Shown here one piece after another: positions 35,857-45,151 of a stretch of DNA of 56,708 bases. The stretch is from NCBI GenBank assembly GCA_040007355.1, contig JBDTVE010000102.1:1-56708 (forward strand). The letters run 5' to 3'. The stretch is from JACMLD01 sp040007355. GTDB lineage: Bacteria; Bacteroidota; Bacteroidia; Chitinophagales; Chitinophagaceae. Each line of letters opens with the position of its first letter. Within the stretch, counting starts at the first letter, position 1. Both the position numbers and the translations under genes were made by a program. The notes under the pieces are model-generated. The model saw nothing but the letters and a program-made list of their open reading frames with translations, was not told where the DNA came from and made no database searches.

Positions 35857-36870
35857 TTATGCTTTAACAGACTTCACCGTGGCAATGATCCGCGCTGCTA
35901 CTTTGTATGGATCGGCGGCCGAATTGGGACGGCGATCTTCCAGGTAACCCTTCCATCCCTTTGCGGGTACTACCACGGGTATGCGAATAGAGGCACCGCG
36001 GTCAGAAATACCATAGCTGAAGTCCATGATGCTGGCAGTTTCATGTTTACCGGTCAGACGCAGGTGGTTGTCGGCTCCATACACTTCAATATGTTCTTTT
36101 ACCACAGGGCGGAATGCCTCGCATACCTTGTCGAAAATTTCTTTTTTACCGGCATTTCTCAAAAGTGAATTAGAGAAATTGGCGTGCATGCCCGAACCGT
36201 TCCAATCCATTGCACCCAGCGGTTTGCAATGCCAATTAATAGATACGCCATATTTTTCGCCAATTCTTTCCATTAAATAGCGGGCCACCCAAATCTGGTC
36301 GCCGGCTTCCCTGGCGCCCTTAGAAAAGATCTGGAATTCCCACTGGCCTGTTGCCACCTCGGCGTTGATGCCTTCCACGTTGAGACCGGCTTCCAGGCAT
36401 GCATCCAGGTGTTCTTCAATAATAGGGCGGCCAAATGCATGCTGAGCGCCCACGGAGCAATAATAAGGACCCTGTGGTCCGGGATAGCCACCGGCAGGGA
36501 AACCCAGGGGTTTGTTTGTCTTGGTATCCCACAGAAAATATTCCTGTTCAAAACCAAACCAGAAATCGTTATCGTCATCCGCAATGGTAGCGCGTCCATT
36601 GCTTACATGAGCGCTTCCATCGGAATTTAATACTTCACACATAACAAGAAAACCATTTTTCCGCTGGGGGTCTTTTGCCAGGAATACGGGCTTTAGCAGG
36701 CAGTCTGAGGAACCGCCCGGTGCCTGTTCCGTTGAAGAACCATCAAAACTCCATATGGGGCAATCTGCCAGTTTACCGGTAAAATCTTTTTCAATTTTTG
36801 TTTTACTCCGTAAGCTCTGGGTAGGTTTGTAACCATCTAGCCAAATGTACTCAAGTTTGGATGCTGACAT
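35857..36870 (-). CDS. Glutamine synthetase type II (eukaryotic type)
   Basis: 337 residues, the size of GSII. Motifs: EYIWLDGYKPTQSLRSKTKI, PIWSFDGSSTEQAPGGSSDC, WFGFEQEYFLWD, GINAEVATGQWEFQI, NWHCKPLGAMDWNGSGMHAN and YGISDRGASIRIPV. It carries out the same ATP-dependent glutamine synthesis as the GSIII next door but is not homologous over full length. The 420 bp upstream is AT-rich. Holding both types in tandem suggests division by nitrogen status, though no regulator is present nearby. Confidence 0.95.
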   Translation of the reverse strand: MSASKLEYIWLDGYKPTQSLRSKTKIEKDFTGKLADCPIWSFDGSSTEQAPGGSSDCLLKPVFLAKDPQRKNGFLVMCEVLNSDGSAHVSNGRATIADDDNDFWFGFEQEYFLWDTKTNKPLGFPAGGYPGPQGPYYCSVGAQHAFGRPIIEEHLDACLEAGLNVEGINAEVATGQWEFQIFSKGAREAGDQIWVARYLMERIGEKYGVSINWHCKPLGAMDWNGSGMHANFSNSLLRNAGKKEIFDKVCEAFRPVVKEHIEVYGADNHLRLTGKHETASIMDFSYGISDRGASIRIPVVVPAKGWKGYLEDRRPNSAADPYKVAARIIATVKSVKA

Positions 36871-37290
36871 AATTTTAGAAGTTTTGAAATATTTAAAATT
36901 TTATATATGTGGTTTAACTTAAAATAACTGGATTTTCGGCAACGAATGTAAGACTCAAATTAATAATCTGGTAATTTTTGTTTATATATTTATTAAAATA
37001 ATTTATTTCAAGCACAATATTGATGACTGCACAATAATAATACGCATTACAAATATTAATATATGTTTATTTTGAACTTAGCTTTTAACTGGTAGAATAA
37101 TTCCAGGTAAGCTTTGTAAAAAGTAAAATTACCGGCTTTTTTAAGTCGGCCGGAATAAAATTTTCTCCAACCGGGGCATTCATATTTAAAATGGGTTAAA
37201 TTATTTTCATTGTTTTATCACGAAATCGGTTAACATACCCCGGCTGCATTATTTTTGCTGGCTTGCAATTTTGTTCCTTTAAAAATTTAT
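36871..37290. other. AT-rich divergent intergenic region upstream of the type II glutamine synthetase
   Basis: About 420 bp, strongly A+T-rich between 36890 and 37090, with no open frame of note. It carries the promoter of the phosphotransferase gene at its right end (TATTTTTG, 37250-37257). No exact -7 element was found for the minus-strand gene, so its promoter may need an activator. Confidence 0.45.
37250..37257 (+). promoter_or_regulatory. -7 element (TATTTTTG) of the phosphotransferase-like gene
   Basis: Exact TAnnTTTG match. The longest open frame begins at a TTG inside this element, so translation must start later, at ATG 37291. Confidence 0.6.
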
Positions 37291-38331
37291 ATGGATTATC
37301 TAAAAATCATCAGGAAAGCATGGGAAGAGTACGATGCCACAAAAATTATACACAAAATTGAAGATATCAGTCCCATGGTTTCAACCAATTATGTGTTCAG
37401 GGTCACTTTTGAAGACGAGGATATCATAATTGCCAAATTGTCTTATTTCGGAAAGTATGAATATTTTAAAGAAGACCATCGCATCATACATACGCTGTCC
37501 AATAATCTGTTATACCCATATGAAAACTTCCTGGCCAAATCACTGCTGCGGAACAACCGCGTGTACATGTATCATTATAAAAACGGAAAAACAGATGCCT
37601 GGGTGGTTTTTTATAATCCGGTAAGGGTGCTACAGCGTATGCCCCGCAGGCTGGATGACAACCATATCCGGAAATTTGGACAGCAAACCGGTAAATTTCA
37701 CAAAGCCTGCTCCCGGCTAAGAAATGTGTTGCCAAAATCCATCAAGACCCTGCGCACCGATATCAACGCCTTGCTGGAGGTTTTGGAAAAAGATAAAAAG
37801 AAATTTACCGCAGAACAGGCCGACTATCTCCGGCACCATTGCGAACTTTTTATAAAAAACAGGTTGAAATGTAATGTGAGCTCGTTTGAGATTATACCGG
37901 TTTTTATCGATTGGAACATCGGTAATTTTTCCGTGACCAGCAAACTTGAACTGTACTCCCGCTGGGATTACGACTGGTTCCGGATGAGCTATCGTACCCT
38001 GGATTTCTATTTTTTCAGCCGCGTGGTTTCAGATGCGGGCGACAAAACCGTATTCAGTTATCGTATCAACACTATGATGGAAGAACGCTTTATCATGTTC
38101 CTCCAGGAATACCATAAAGTAAATCCGCTTACAGCCAATGAACTGCGTTTTTTAAGGGAAGCCTACCGGTTTTTTATTCTGAACTATGTGGTTAAGAACG
38201 GCAGTTATTTTTTTAGTGAACAATATGCGGAGAAAATGCAGGCGGAGGCATTTGATATTTACCTTCCTTCCGTAGACCGGGATTTTAACCCGCAGAAACT
38301 GATACAGGCGCTGAAAATAAAAGAATCCTAA
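37291..38331 (+). CDS. Atypical APH-like phosphotransferase/pseudokinase
   Basis: 346 residues from ATG 37291. The N-lobe has NYVFRVTFEDEDIIIAKLSY with a Lys in the ATP-binding position, and the C-lobe a catalytic-loop equivalent PVFIDWNIGNFSV followed by SRWDYDWFRM. In the aminoglycoside/choline kinase family the loop is HxDxxxxN; here the His is Phe while the Asp and Asn remain, and the metal-binding segment reads WDYDW. Activity is therefore uncertain. Its stop is 19 bp before the HAD phosphatase gene on the same strand, so the two are probably cotranscribed and may act on one substrate. Confidence 0.75.
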   Translation: MDYLKIIRKAWEEYDATKIIHKIEDISPMVSTNYVFRVTFEDEDIIIAKLSYFGKYEYFKEDHRIIHTLSNNLLYPYENFLAKSLLRNNRVYMYHYKNGKTDAWVVFYNPVRVLQRMPRRLDDNHIRKFGQQTGKFHKACSRLRNVLPKSIKTLRTDINALLEVLEKDKKKFTAEQADYLRHHCELFIKNRLKCNVSSFEIIPVFIDWNIGNFSVTSKLELYSRWDYDWFRMSYRTLDFYFFSRVVSDAGDKTVFSYRINTMMEERFIMFLQEYHKVNPLTANELRFLREAYRFFILNYVVKNGSYFFSEQYAEKMQAEAFDIYLPSVDRDFNPQKLIQALKIKES

Positions 38332-38350
38332 GCTAACCAAATTACCATAC

Positions 38351-39205
38351 ATGATCCAGCAATCGGATTTTAAAACCATTCTTGACCAATACAAGATTGT
38401 TTTTTTTGACGCCTTCGGCGTGCTAAAAAATTACCATGGCCTGGTGCCGGGTATAGAAAAGACTTTTGCTTATATAGAACAGCAGCAAAAAGAATATTAT
38501 ATTGTTACCAACGACGCCTCACGCAGCCCGGGCCAGCTTGCGGAATCCTACCACCGCCTCGGGCTGCATGCCATTACCCAGGACCGCATCATTTCTTCGG
38601 GTATGCTGGCCAAAGAATACCTTGATCTTAAAGTTAACAACGGCATCGTGGCCTATCTTGGCACCAATAGTTCGGCTCATTATATAGACAGCTCCGGGCT
38701 GCATACGCTGCCGGTAAGCGCCATCAACTTTAACAACATTGAACAGGTAAATGCGCTTGTTTTACTGGATGATGAAGGATTTAACTGGTTTGACGATCTC
38801 AATAAAACCATCAATATACTCCGGAAGCGAACCATTCCCGCCATTGTTGCCAACACGGATCATACCTACCCGCTTTCGGGTGATAATGAAGTGGCCATTG
38901 CCATCGGGGGAATTGCGTCCATGATAGAAAGTATCGTGGGCAAACGCTTTATTCGCTTTGGCAAACCCGATTCACAACTCTTTATGTTTGCTTACGACCT
39001 CATTCGCTGGCGGCTGGAAATAACCAAAAAAGATATCCTGATGGTAGGCGATACTCTGCACACCGATATTATGGGCGGAAATAAGTTTGGTCTGGATACC
39101 CTGCTGGTACTCTCGGGCAATACCCTGCCCGACGATGCAGAAATGCGCATACGCTCTACCGGTATAGTGCCCACCTATATTTGCAGCGATGCCGTAGTGC
39201 GCTAA
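38351..39205 (+). CDS. HAD-superfamily phosphatase, subclass IIA (NagD-like)
   Basis: 284 residues. HAD motif I is VFFDAFGVLKNY (Asp20; the usual second Asp is Phe, as in some HAD-IIA proteins), motif II YIVTNDASRSP, motif III Lys in RFGKPDSQLF and motif IV MVGDTLHTDIMGG. A C2-type cap fills about residues 85-200. It should remove phosphate from a small molecule such as a sugar phosphate or nucleotide. It directly follows the phosphotransferase-like gene (19 bp) and converges on the membrane protein gene 14 bp away. Confidence 0.88.
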   Translation: MIQQSDFKTILDQYKIVFFDAFGVLKNYHGLVPGIEKTFAYIEQQQKEYYIVTNDASRSPGQLAESYHRLGLHAITQDRIISSGMLAKEYLDLKVNNGIVAYLGTNSSAHYIDSSGLHTLPVSAINFNNIEQVNALVLLDDEGFNWFDDLNKTINILRKRTIPAIVANTDHTYPLSGDNEVAIAIGGIASMIESIVGKRFIRFGKPDSQLFMFAYDLIRWRLEITKKDILMVGDTLHTDIMGGNKFGLDTLLVLSGNTLPDDAEMRIRSTGIVPTYICSDAVVR

Positions 39206-39219
39206 TTCAATTCCAATTA

Positions 39220-40491
39220 TTACGCACCCTGATAGCCCGCCGCCATTACCTTCCGGTATAACCATTCATTGACACGCTGCACCGCTGGTACCGGGTACCG
39301 GCAAATGATATGGATAAACGGTGCCAGTAAAAAAGGTAAATAGATACTCCGGTAACGTATGATGGCGCCGGCAAATGGCACCATATAACCAATCATTATC
39401 ATGCCGGGCAGGGCAAATAACAGGCAGGCAAGACCGAAATTGCCGGGTCGGGCCATTTTTTTGCGGGCCGCCAGCAGGCCGGCAAACAGTACAATTGCCC
39501 ACACCGCCAGCAGCTCAGCCGAAAAAGCCGTGTAGATTATTTTTCCGCCCTGGCCGGGCAGGGGCTGAAAAAAACCGTTTACCAGCGCGGTCGGAAAAAC
39601 GGCCAAAAATCCGCCCGGCGTTGGTTCTAGCAGGGGCAGGTATATTCTTGAACCGCCTGTCAGTGATTGAAAATCCTTTTGTCTTTCCGCAATGGATGTT
39701 AAAACACCATCCGGTAGCCAGGCATTAAAAACAACCACACCCAGGATCAGGGTTGCAACAGTAATGACAAATGCCAGGACTTTCCCCATTGATTTTTTTT
39801 CTGCCAGTATGAAAAAAAGCAAAGCCGGTAATAACGACAGGAGCGCATTTGCCCGGGAGATGACCATCAGCACAAAAAAGATCAGCAATAAAATCCATTT
39901 CCTGAACCAAACCCCGCCTGGTTGCAGCAGATAGTACAGAAAAAACCCCAGGGCCATATAAAAAACCCCGTCTTTGTAAACAACCGTGGTCCAGAACAGT
40001 ACCGAAGGCAACAATAAAACACAAAAGGCGGGCAGCGGACTGCCAAACAACTTGTAAAATATTTTGAACAATGCCATGGTGCCGCCAAAAGCCGGGAAAG
40101 AGAATAGCAGGGTGTTGATATAAAGATTGTTAAAAGAAATGGTGTTTAAGGCCAGGTTTATATACTGAAGGGTTTTGTATTGTACATCCAGCAAGGGTTG
40201 GTTAGTATCCAACAGATTGAATGCGCCGGCCGAAAATACATCCCTGAAAAATCTTGCAGGGTCCGCTAACAGTTGTTGCCTGAGATGATTACTCTCTTTA
40301 AAAAAAACCCAGATATCACCATGGCCAGGGTAAAAACGGAACGCAATCCAGGTATGTACGCAACCCAGGGCCACGTGGATACCAAATAACCCGACCAGGT
40401 ACAGCGGTTTTATGGAAGCATTAAAAAAACGCATGCGGGTGATGGCAAGGCAAAGCAGCAGGAAATAAAGTATAAAAAGGGCGATGTGCAT
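39220..40491 (-). CDS. Polytopic membrane protein of unknown function, possibly GT-C-like
   Basis: 423 residues with about ten hydrophobic segments. A short loop after the second segment carries FYPGHGDIWVFFKESNHL, and a larger loop (about 265-300) reads WLPDGVLTSIAERQKDFQSL followed by TGGSRIYLPLLEPTPGG. The pattern of membrane helices with an acidic first loop recalls GT-C glycosyltransferases and polysaccharide-assembly proteins, but I see no decisive motif. It starts 42 bp after the GT4 gene on the same strand and so probably belongs with surface glycan synthesis. Confidence 0.7.
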   Translation of the reverse strand: MHIALFILYFLLLCLAITRMRFFNASIKPLYLVGLFGIHVALGCVHTWIAFRFYPGHGDIWVFFKESNHLRQQLLADPARFFRDVFSAGAFNLLDTNQPLLDVQYKTLQYINLALNTISFNNLYINTLLFSFPAFGGTMALFKIFYKLFGSPLPAFCVLLLPSVLFWTTVVYKDGVFYMALGFFLYYLLQPGGVWFRKWILLLIFFVLMVISRANALLSLLPALLFFILAEKKSMGKVLAFVITVATLILGVVVFNAWLPDGVLTSIAERQKDFQSLTGGSRIYLPLLEPTPGGFLAVFPTALVNGFFQPLPGQGGKIIYTAFSAELLAVWAIVLFAGLLAARKKMARPGNFGLACLLFALPGMIMIGYMVPFAGAIIRYRSIYLPFLLAPFIHIICRYPVPAVQRVNEWLYRKVMAAGYQGA

Positions 40492-40533
40492 AGTTGTATC
40501 AAATGCCGTGCGCTGAAGGTAATAAACAACGGC

Positions 40534-41664
40534 TTAGCTTTTCAGGCTATCCAGCTTGCGTATATAAATATCGGTAATGATTTCACTGGTGAAATGTTTC
40601 AATATCATTGCCCGGCCTGCCAGGCCCATGGCTGTTTTATCCGTTGCCGGCAACCGGTAATATTGTTCCATTTTTGCGGCCAGATCGGCGGCGTCTTTCG
40701 GGTGACATAAAAAACCATTTTGGCCATCCGCTACAATTTGCCGGCAACCCGGAACATTGCTGGCAATGAGCGCCTTGCACATGCTGGCGCCCTCCAGCAG
40801 GCTGAGGGGCATGCCTTCGCTATAAGACGGCAATACAATACAGTCGGCCTTTTCTATATAAGGTATCACGTGGTCCGTTTCACCCAGGTACATAATACTT
40901 CCCATTGTTTGCCATCGCGCCAGTTGTTCTTTTGAAATGGCCACGGCGCTTTTAGGGTCGAAAAAGCCAATCAGGCAAAACTGTGCATGGAATCCTTTTG
41001 CTAGCAGCATGGTGGCCGCTTTTGCAAATTCATAGATGCCCTTGTGCTCAATAAGCCTGGCTACCAGGAGGAACTGCAGGGGCGTTTTTTTGTGGTGGTA
41101 GGGCGCCGGATAAAAAGTCCCGGTATCCACTCCCTCGCCGGGCAGCAAAAATGTTTTCTCGGCTGTTACCAGTTTTTCTTCCGTGAAATATCGCTGATCA
41201 TCGGGGTTCAGAAACCATACCTCCTTTGTTTTTTTCAAAGCAAAACGATATAGTGCCGACGCAATAAACCTGGCAATACCTTTTTTTGCAAACATATAGC
41301 CAAGACCTGTTATAACGCTTACCGTGGGGCAGCCGGCGCGGCCCGCGGCCAGCGAACCGTAAATATTGGCCTTGATGGTGTAATGGAATATAAGCCGCGG
41401 ACGCAAACGCTTGTAATAATACAGCAGTTCCCAATACAATTGCAGATCATCAGCCGGTGACAGGCTCTTGCTTCTAAATTTTTTTAATTCAATAAAGTGC
41501 AGACCTGGGGTCTGCTCAAAAAAATCCGTATAGCGGTCGCGGGGTGCCAGTACATATACCTCAAACCCTTTTTTTACAAGCGCCTGTAAAACGGGTAACC
41601 TGAATTTATAAATACTCCAGCTGGTATTGGCAACAAAAGCAATGCGCTGTTTTGAGGGCATCAT
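40534..41664 (-). CDS. GT4-family glycosyltransferase
   Basis: 376 residues. GT-B fold: N-terminal RIAFVANTSWSIYKFRLPVL, VSVITGLGYMFAKKGIAR, and a C-terminal nucleotide-sugar domain with LLVARLIEHKGIYEFAKA and the E-x7-E motif region SYSEGMPLSLLEGASM. It resembles PglA/WbnH-type enzymes that add N-acetylhexosamines to lipid-linked glycans; donor and acceptor are not determined. A -7 element (minus, 41694-41701) gives a 22-nt leader. Paired with the downstream membrane protein. Confidence 0.88.
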   Translation of the reverse strand: MMPSKQRIAFVANTSWSIYKFRLPVLQALVKKGFEVYVLAPRDRYTDFFEQTPGLHFIELKKFRSKSLSPADDLQLYWELLYYYKRLRPRLIFHYTIKANIYGSLAAGRAGCPTVSVITGLGYMFAKKGIARFIASALYRFALKKTKEVWFLNPDDQRYFTEEKLVTAEKTFLLPGEGVDTGTFYPAPYHHKKTPLQFLLVARLIEHKGIYEFAKAATMLLAKGFHAQFCLIGFFDPKSAVAISKEQLARWQTMGSIMYLGETDHVIPYIEKADCIVLPSYSEGMPLSLLEGASMCKALIASNVPGCRQIVADGQNGFLCHPKDAADLAAKMEQYYRLPATDKTAMGLAGRAMILKHFTSEIITDIYIRKLDSLKS

Positions 41665-41693
41665 ATAATTCCCGGAAAATAAACTAAAATCTG

Positions 41694-41701
41694 CAAACCT
41701 A
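41694..41701 (-). promoter_or_regulatory. -7 element (TAGGTTTG on minus strand) of the GT4 gene
   Basis: The plus strand reads CAAACCTA, an exact complement of TAnnTTTG. Confidence 0.5.
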
Positions 41702-41773
41702 CATAAATCTGCGGACTGTTAATAACTGTATTTGCGGGTGATAAAATAATGTATACAATTAACCGGGGGTTTG

Positions 41774-41781
41774 TACTTTTG
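41774..41781 (+). promoter_or_regulatory. -7 element (TACTTTTG) of purL
   Basis: Exact TAnnTTTG match 17 nt before ATG 41799. Confidence 0.65.
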
Positions 41782-41798
41782 CGCCTTTAATAACTATC

Positions 41799-44033
41799 AT
41801 GGAAATAACCGCTTCAACAGCCGCGCAACTGCGTCTCACCGCAGAAGAATTTGAATTGATAAAACAGAAATTAGGGCGGATTCCCAATTTTACTGAATTG
41901 TGCTGCTTTTCCGCCATGTGGAGTGAACACTGCAGTTATAAGAATTCAATCAAATGGCTAAAAACCCTGCCACGCGAAGGAAAGAAAATGCTGGTAAAAG
42001 CCGGGGAAGAAAATGCAGGACTGATGGACATCGGCGATGGATACGGGGTAGTATTTAAAATCGAATCACATAACCATCCTTCGGCCATTGAACCCTTCCA
42101 GGGCGCCGCCACCGGGGTGGGGGGTATTCACCGCGATATTTTTACCATGGGCGCAAGACCGGTGGCCGCATTAAATTCGCTCCGGTTTGGCAATCTCACG
42201 GAAGTAAAAACCCAGCACCTGCTAAACGGTATTGTACATGGAATTGGGTATTATGGCAATTGTTTTGGCGTGCCTACCGTGGGCGGCGAAATTTATTTTG
42301 AATCCTGCTATCATACCAATCCCCTCGTAAATGCGATGAGCGTTGGGATTTTAAAAAACGGGGAAACCATTTCAGCCATTGCAAAAGGAACCGGCAACCC
42401 GGTCTTCTTTGTAGGCAGCGCCACAGGAAAGGACGGTATCGGCGGCGCGTCTTTTGCTTCCGCAGAAATTACCGCCGAGAGCGCCGAAGAATTACCGGCG
42501 GTACAGGTAGGCGATCCCTTCCAGGAAAAAAAATTATTGGAAGCCTGTCTGGAAGTCATACAAACAGGTGCGGTGATAGGGATGCAGGACATGGGCGCGG
42601 CCGGTATTATATGCTCCACTGCCGAAATGAGCGCAAAAGGCGAGTCGGGTATGCGGATAGCATTGGACAAAGTACCCACCCGACAAAAAAACATGAAGGC
42701 TTGGGAACTGCTGCTGAGCGAAAGCCAGGAACGGATGCTGATGGTAGTTGAAAAAGGAAAAGAAGCAGCGGTGAAAGCAGTCTTTGAAAAATGGGATCTC
42801 CCCTGTTCCGAAATTGGGGAAGTGACAGACGACGGTATCCTGGAGTTTTATATGAACGGAACACTGGAAGCATCGCTGCCCGCTTATGAACTGGTGCTAG
42901 GCGGCGGCGCCCCGCAGTACAGCCGTGATATAAAAGAACCGGCTTACCTCCAAAAAATAAAGGCATTTGATCCCGCCACTATTGAAGTGCCACCTGACCT
43001 GAAGACGGTCGCCGAACAGCTGGTTGCCCTTCCCAATATTGCTTCCAAGAAATATGTATACACGCAATACGATAGCATGGTGGGCGCAGGGAACGCATCC
43101 ACCAATGCCCCCAGCGATGCTGCCGTTGTAGTGGCAAAACCCACCGGCAAAGGACTGGCTTTAACAACCGATTGTAATAGCCGCTATGTATTTGCAGATC
43201 CATACAAGGGCGGAATGATGGCCGTTGCCGAAGCCGCCAGAAATATTGTATGCAGCGGCGGCCAGCCCCTGGGCATCACCAATTGCCTGAACTTTGGCAA
43301 TCCCTATGACCCCGAAGTGTATTACCAGTTTGTACATGCGCTGAAAGGCATGGGCGAAGCCTGTATTAAATTTAACACACCGGTTACGGGTGGCAACGTA
43401 AGTTTTTATAACCAGGGCCCCGAAGGCGCTATATACCCCACACCCACGATTGGTATGGTGGGTTTACTGGATAATGTGGCGGAAAAAATGACGCTTGATT
43501 TTAAAACGGCCGGCGATAGTATATTCCTGCTGGGTACTGCCAGTAATGATATCAATTCGTCTGAATACCTACATAAGATACACGGTGTTGACTACAGCCC
43601 CGCACCCGAATTTGATTTAGAAAAAGAATTTTTGCTGCAGCAGAAACTGGCTGAACTGATCCGGGCTAAAATAGTCAGGTCGGCACACGATGTTAGCGAG
43701 GGGGGCCTGTTAGTTACGCTGCTGGAATCCTGTTTTAACCGCAATACCGGTATCGCAGTATCTGCCGCCGATGCCCATATTCGCAAAGACGCGTATTGGT
43801 TTGGCGAGGGCCAAAGCAGGGTGGTGGTATCGGTTTCGAAAGAATCCTTACCGGCTTTTAAAAAGGCAATGGGCGATCAGGCTTATAGTCCGCTTGGCCT
43901 TGTTACCACCGGTTCCGTAACGGTAGATGAAATGGATTGGGGTACGATTGGGCAGTGGAAGGAAAAATATGATAACGCCATTGGAAATATACTGTCTGCC
44001 CGGGTAGCCGACGACGCCATGGCCGCCATCTGA
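41799..44033 (+). CDS. purL: Phosphoribosylformylglycinamidine synthase subunit PurL (small type)
   Basis: 744 residues, the three-subunit form that works with PurQ and PurS. Motifs: FSAMWSEHCSYKNSIKWLKT, IESHNHPSAIEPFQGAATGV, MGARPVAALNSLRFG, QDMGAAGIICSTAEMS, the second half TDCNSRYVFADPYKGGMMAV and AHDVSEGGLLVTLLES. It makes formylglycinamidine ribonucleotide in purine synthesis. purQ and purS are not adjacent. The next gene, hldD, starts 44 bp on without an obvious promoter and may be cotranscribed. Confidence 0.97.
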   Translation: MEITASTAAQLRLTAEEFELIKQKLGRIPNFTELCCFSAMWSEHCSYKNSIKWLKTLPREGKKMLVKAGEENAGLMDIGDGYGVVFKIESHNHPSAIEPFQGAATGVGGIHRDIFTMGARPVAALNSLRFGNLTEVKTQHLLNGIVHGIGYYGNCFGVPTVGGEIYFESCYHTNPLVNAMSVGILKNGETISAIAKGTGNPVFFVGSATGKDGIGGASFASAEITAESAEELPAVQVGDPFQEKKLLEACLEVIQTGAVIGMQDMGAAGIICSTAEMSAKGESGMRIALDKVPTRQKNMKAWELLLSESQERMLMVVEKGKEAAVKAVFEKWDLPCSEIGEVTDDGILEFYMNGTLEASLPAYELVLGGGAPQYSRDIKEPAYLQKIKAFDPATIEVPPDLKTVAEQLVALPNIASKKYVYTQYDSMVGAGNASTNAPSDAAVVVAKPTGKGLALTTDCNSRYVFADPYKGGMMAVAEAARNIVCSGGQPLGITNCLNFGNPYDPEVYYQFVHALKGMGEACIKFNTPVTGGNVSFYNQGPEGAIYPTPTIGMVGLLDNVAEKMTLDFKTAGDSIFLLGTASNDINSSEYLHKIHGVDYSPAPEFDLEKEFLLQQKLAELIRAKIVRSAHDVSEGGLLVTLLESCFNRNTGIAVSAADAHIRKDAYWFGEGQSRVVVSVSKESLPAFKKAMGDQAYSPLGLVTTGSVTVDEMDWGTIGQWKEKYDNAIGNILSARVADDAMAAI

Positions 44034-44077
44034 CACAGCCGGCAAAAACAGTTCTTTACCGTACACAATTTTACAGA

Positions 44078-45058
44078 ATGCAAAACAATGCAACCATCGT
44101 AGTTACGGGTGCCGCCGGTTTTATCGGCAGCTGCCTGGTGGGTTTCCTCAATGCAAAAGGATATCATCACCTTATTTTGGTGGATGATTTTTCAAGGCCC
44201 GATAAAATACCCAACCTGGAAGATAAAAGATTCAGCGCCAAAATAGAACGCGAATCTTTTTTTGACTGGGTAAAGCACCACCAGCCGGTTGTTGATTTTG
44301 TTTTTCATATTGGCGCCCGCACCGATACCACGGAATTCGATTATTCTATTCATCAGCATTTAAACCTGGAGTATTCGAAAAAGATATGGAACTTCTGTAC
44401 GGCCGGCAATATTCCCTTGATATATGCCTCGTCTGCGGCTACCTATGGCACCGGCGAATTTGGCTATACCGATGATCATGAACTTCCATTTAAGCTGCAA
44501 CCGCTGAACGCCTATGGTATTTCCAAAAATGAATTTGACAAATGGGCTTTAAAACAAATCCGTTTTCCACCTTTTTGGGCCGGGTTAAAATTTTTTAATG
44601 TTTACGGTCCCAATGAATATCATAAAGGCCGCATGGCCAGCGTGATATGGCATTCCTTTAACCAGATAAAAAAAGACGGCCGGGTAAAACTATTCAAATC
44701 ACACCGGCCCGATTTTAAGGATGGGTGGCAACTGCGCGACTTTGTATATGTGAAAGATGTGCTCAAAGTTTGTTACTGGCTGATGGAACAACAGCCCGCT
44801 GCGGGCATTTATAATTTGGGTACGGGTAAAGCCCGGGCATTTGAAGACCTGGTGAAAGCAAGCTTTGCAGGCCTAAATCTGCCAGCCGTTATTGATTTTA
44901 TCGACATGCCTACAGACATCCGCAATAAATACCAGTATTTTACGGAGGCTGATATGCACAAATTGCACAACGCAGGCTATAACCAGCCATTTTTCTCACT
45001 GGAAACGGGTGTGGATGACTATGTAAGAAATTACCTGGCCAAAGAAGCACACTTTTAA
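44078..45058 (+). CDS. hldD: ADP-glyceromanno-heptose 6-epimerase
   Basis: 326 residues. Extended SDR with the NAD motif VVTGAAGFIGSCLVGFLNAK, VDDFSRPDKIPNLEDKRFSA, FHIGARTDTTE, catalytic YGISKNEFDKW and FFNVYGPNEYHKGRMASVI, all typical of HldD/RfaD. It converts the D-glycero heptose to the L-glycero form used in lipopolysaccharide inner core. No other heptose genes are close. Confidence 0.93.
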   Translation: MQNNATIVVTGAAGFIGSCLVGFLNAKGYHHLILVDDFSRPDKIPNLEDKRFSAKIERESFFDWVKHHQPVVDFVFHIGARTDTTEFDYSIHQHLNLEYSKKIWNFCTAGNIPLIYASSAATYGTGEFGYTDDHELPFKLQPLNAYGISKNEFDKWALKQIRFPPFWAGLKFFNVYGPNEYHKGRMASVIWHSFNQIKKDGRVKLFKSHRPDFKDGWQLRDFVYVKDVLKVCYWLMEQQPAAGIYNLGTGKARAFEDLVKASFAGLNLPAVIDFIDMPTDIRNKYQYFTEADMHKLHNAGYNQPFFSLETGVDDYVRNYLAKEAHF

Positions 45059-45122
45059 CTGGTGCCGTCCGCGTGTGAGACGCTTCTTTTAACGGTAATA
45101 TGAATATACAATTCATTAATTG

Positions 45123-45130
45123 TACTTTTG
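45123..45130 (+). promoter_or_regulatory. -7 element (TACTTTTG) of proC
   Basis: Exact TAnnTTTG match. It overlaps an upstream in-frame TTG (45128), so that start is ruled out in favour of ATG 45152. Confidence 0.65.
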
Positions 45131-45151
45131 CCGGGTTTCAAACAAATTAGC

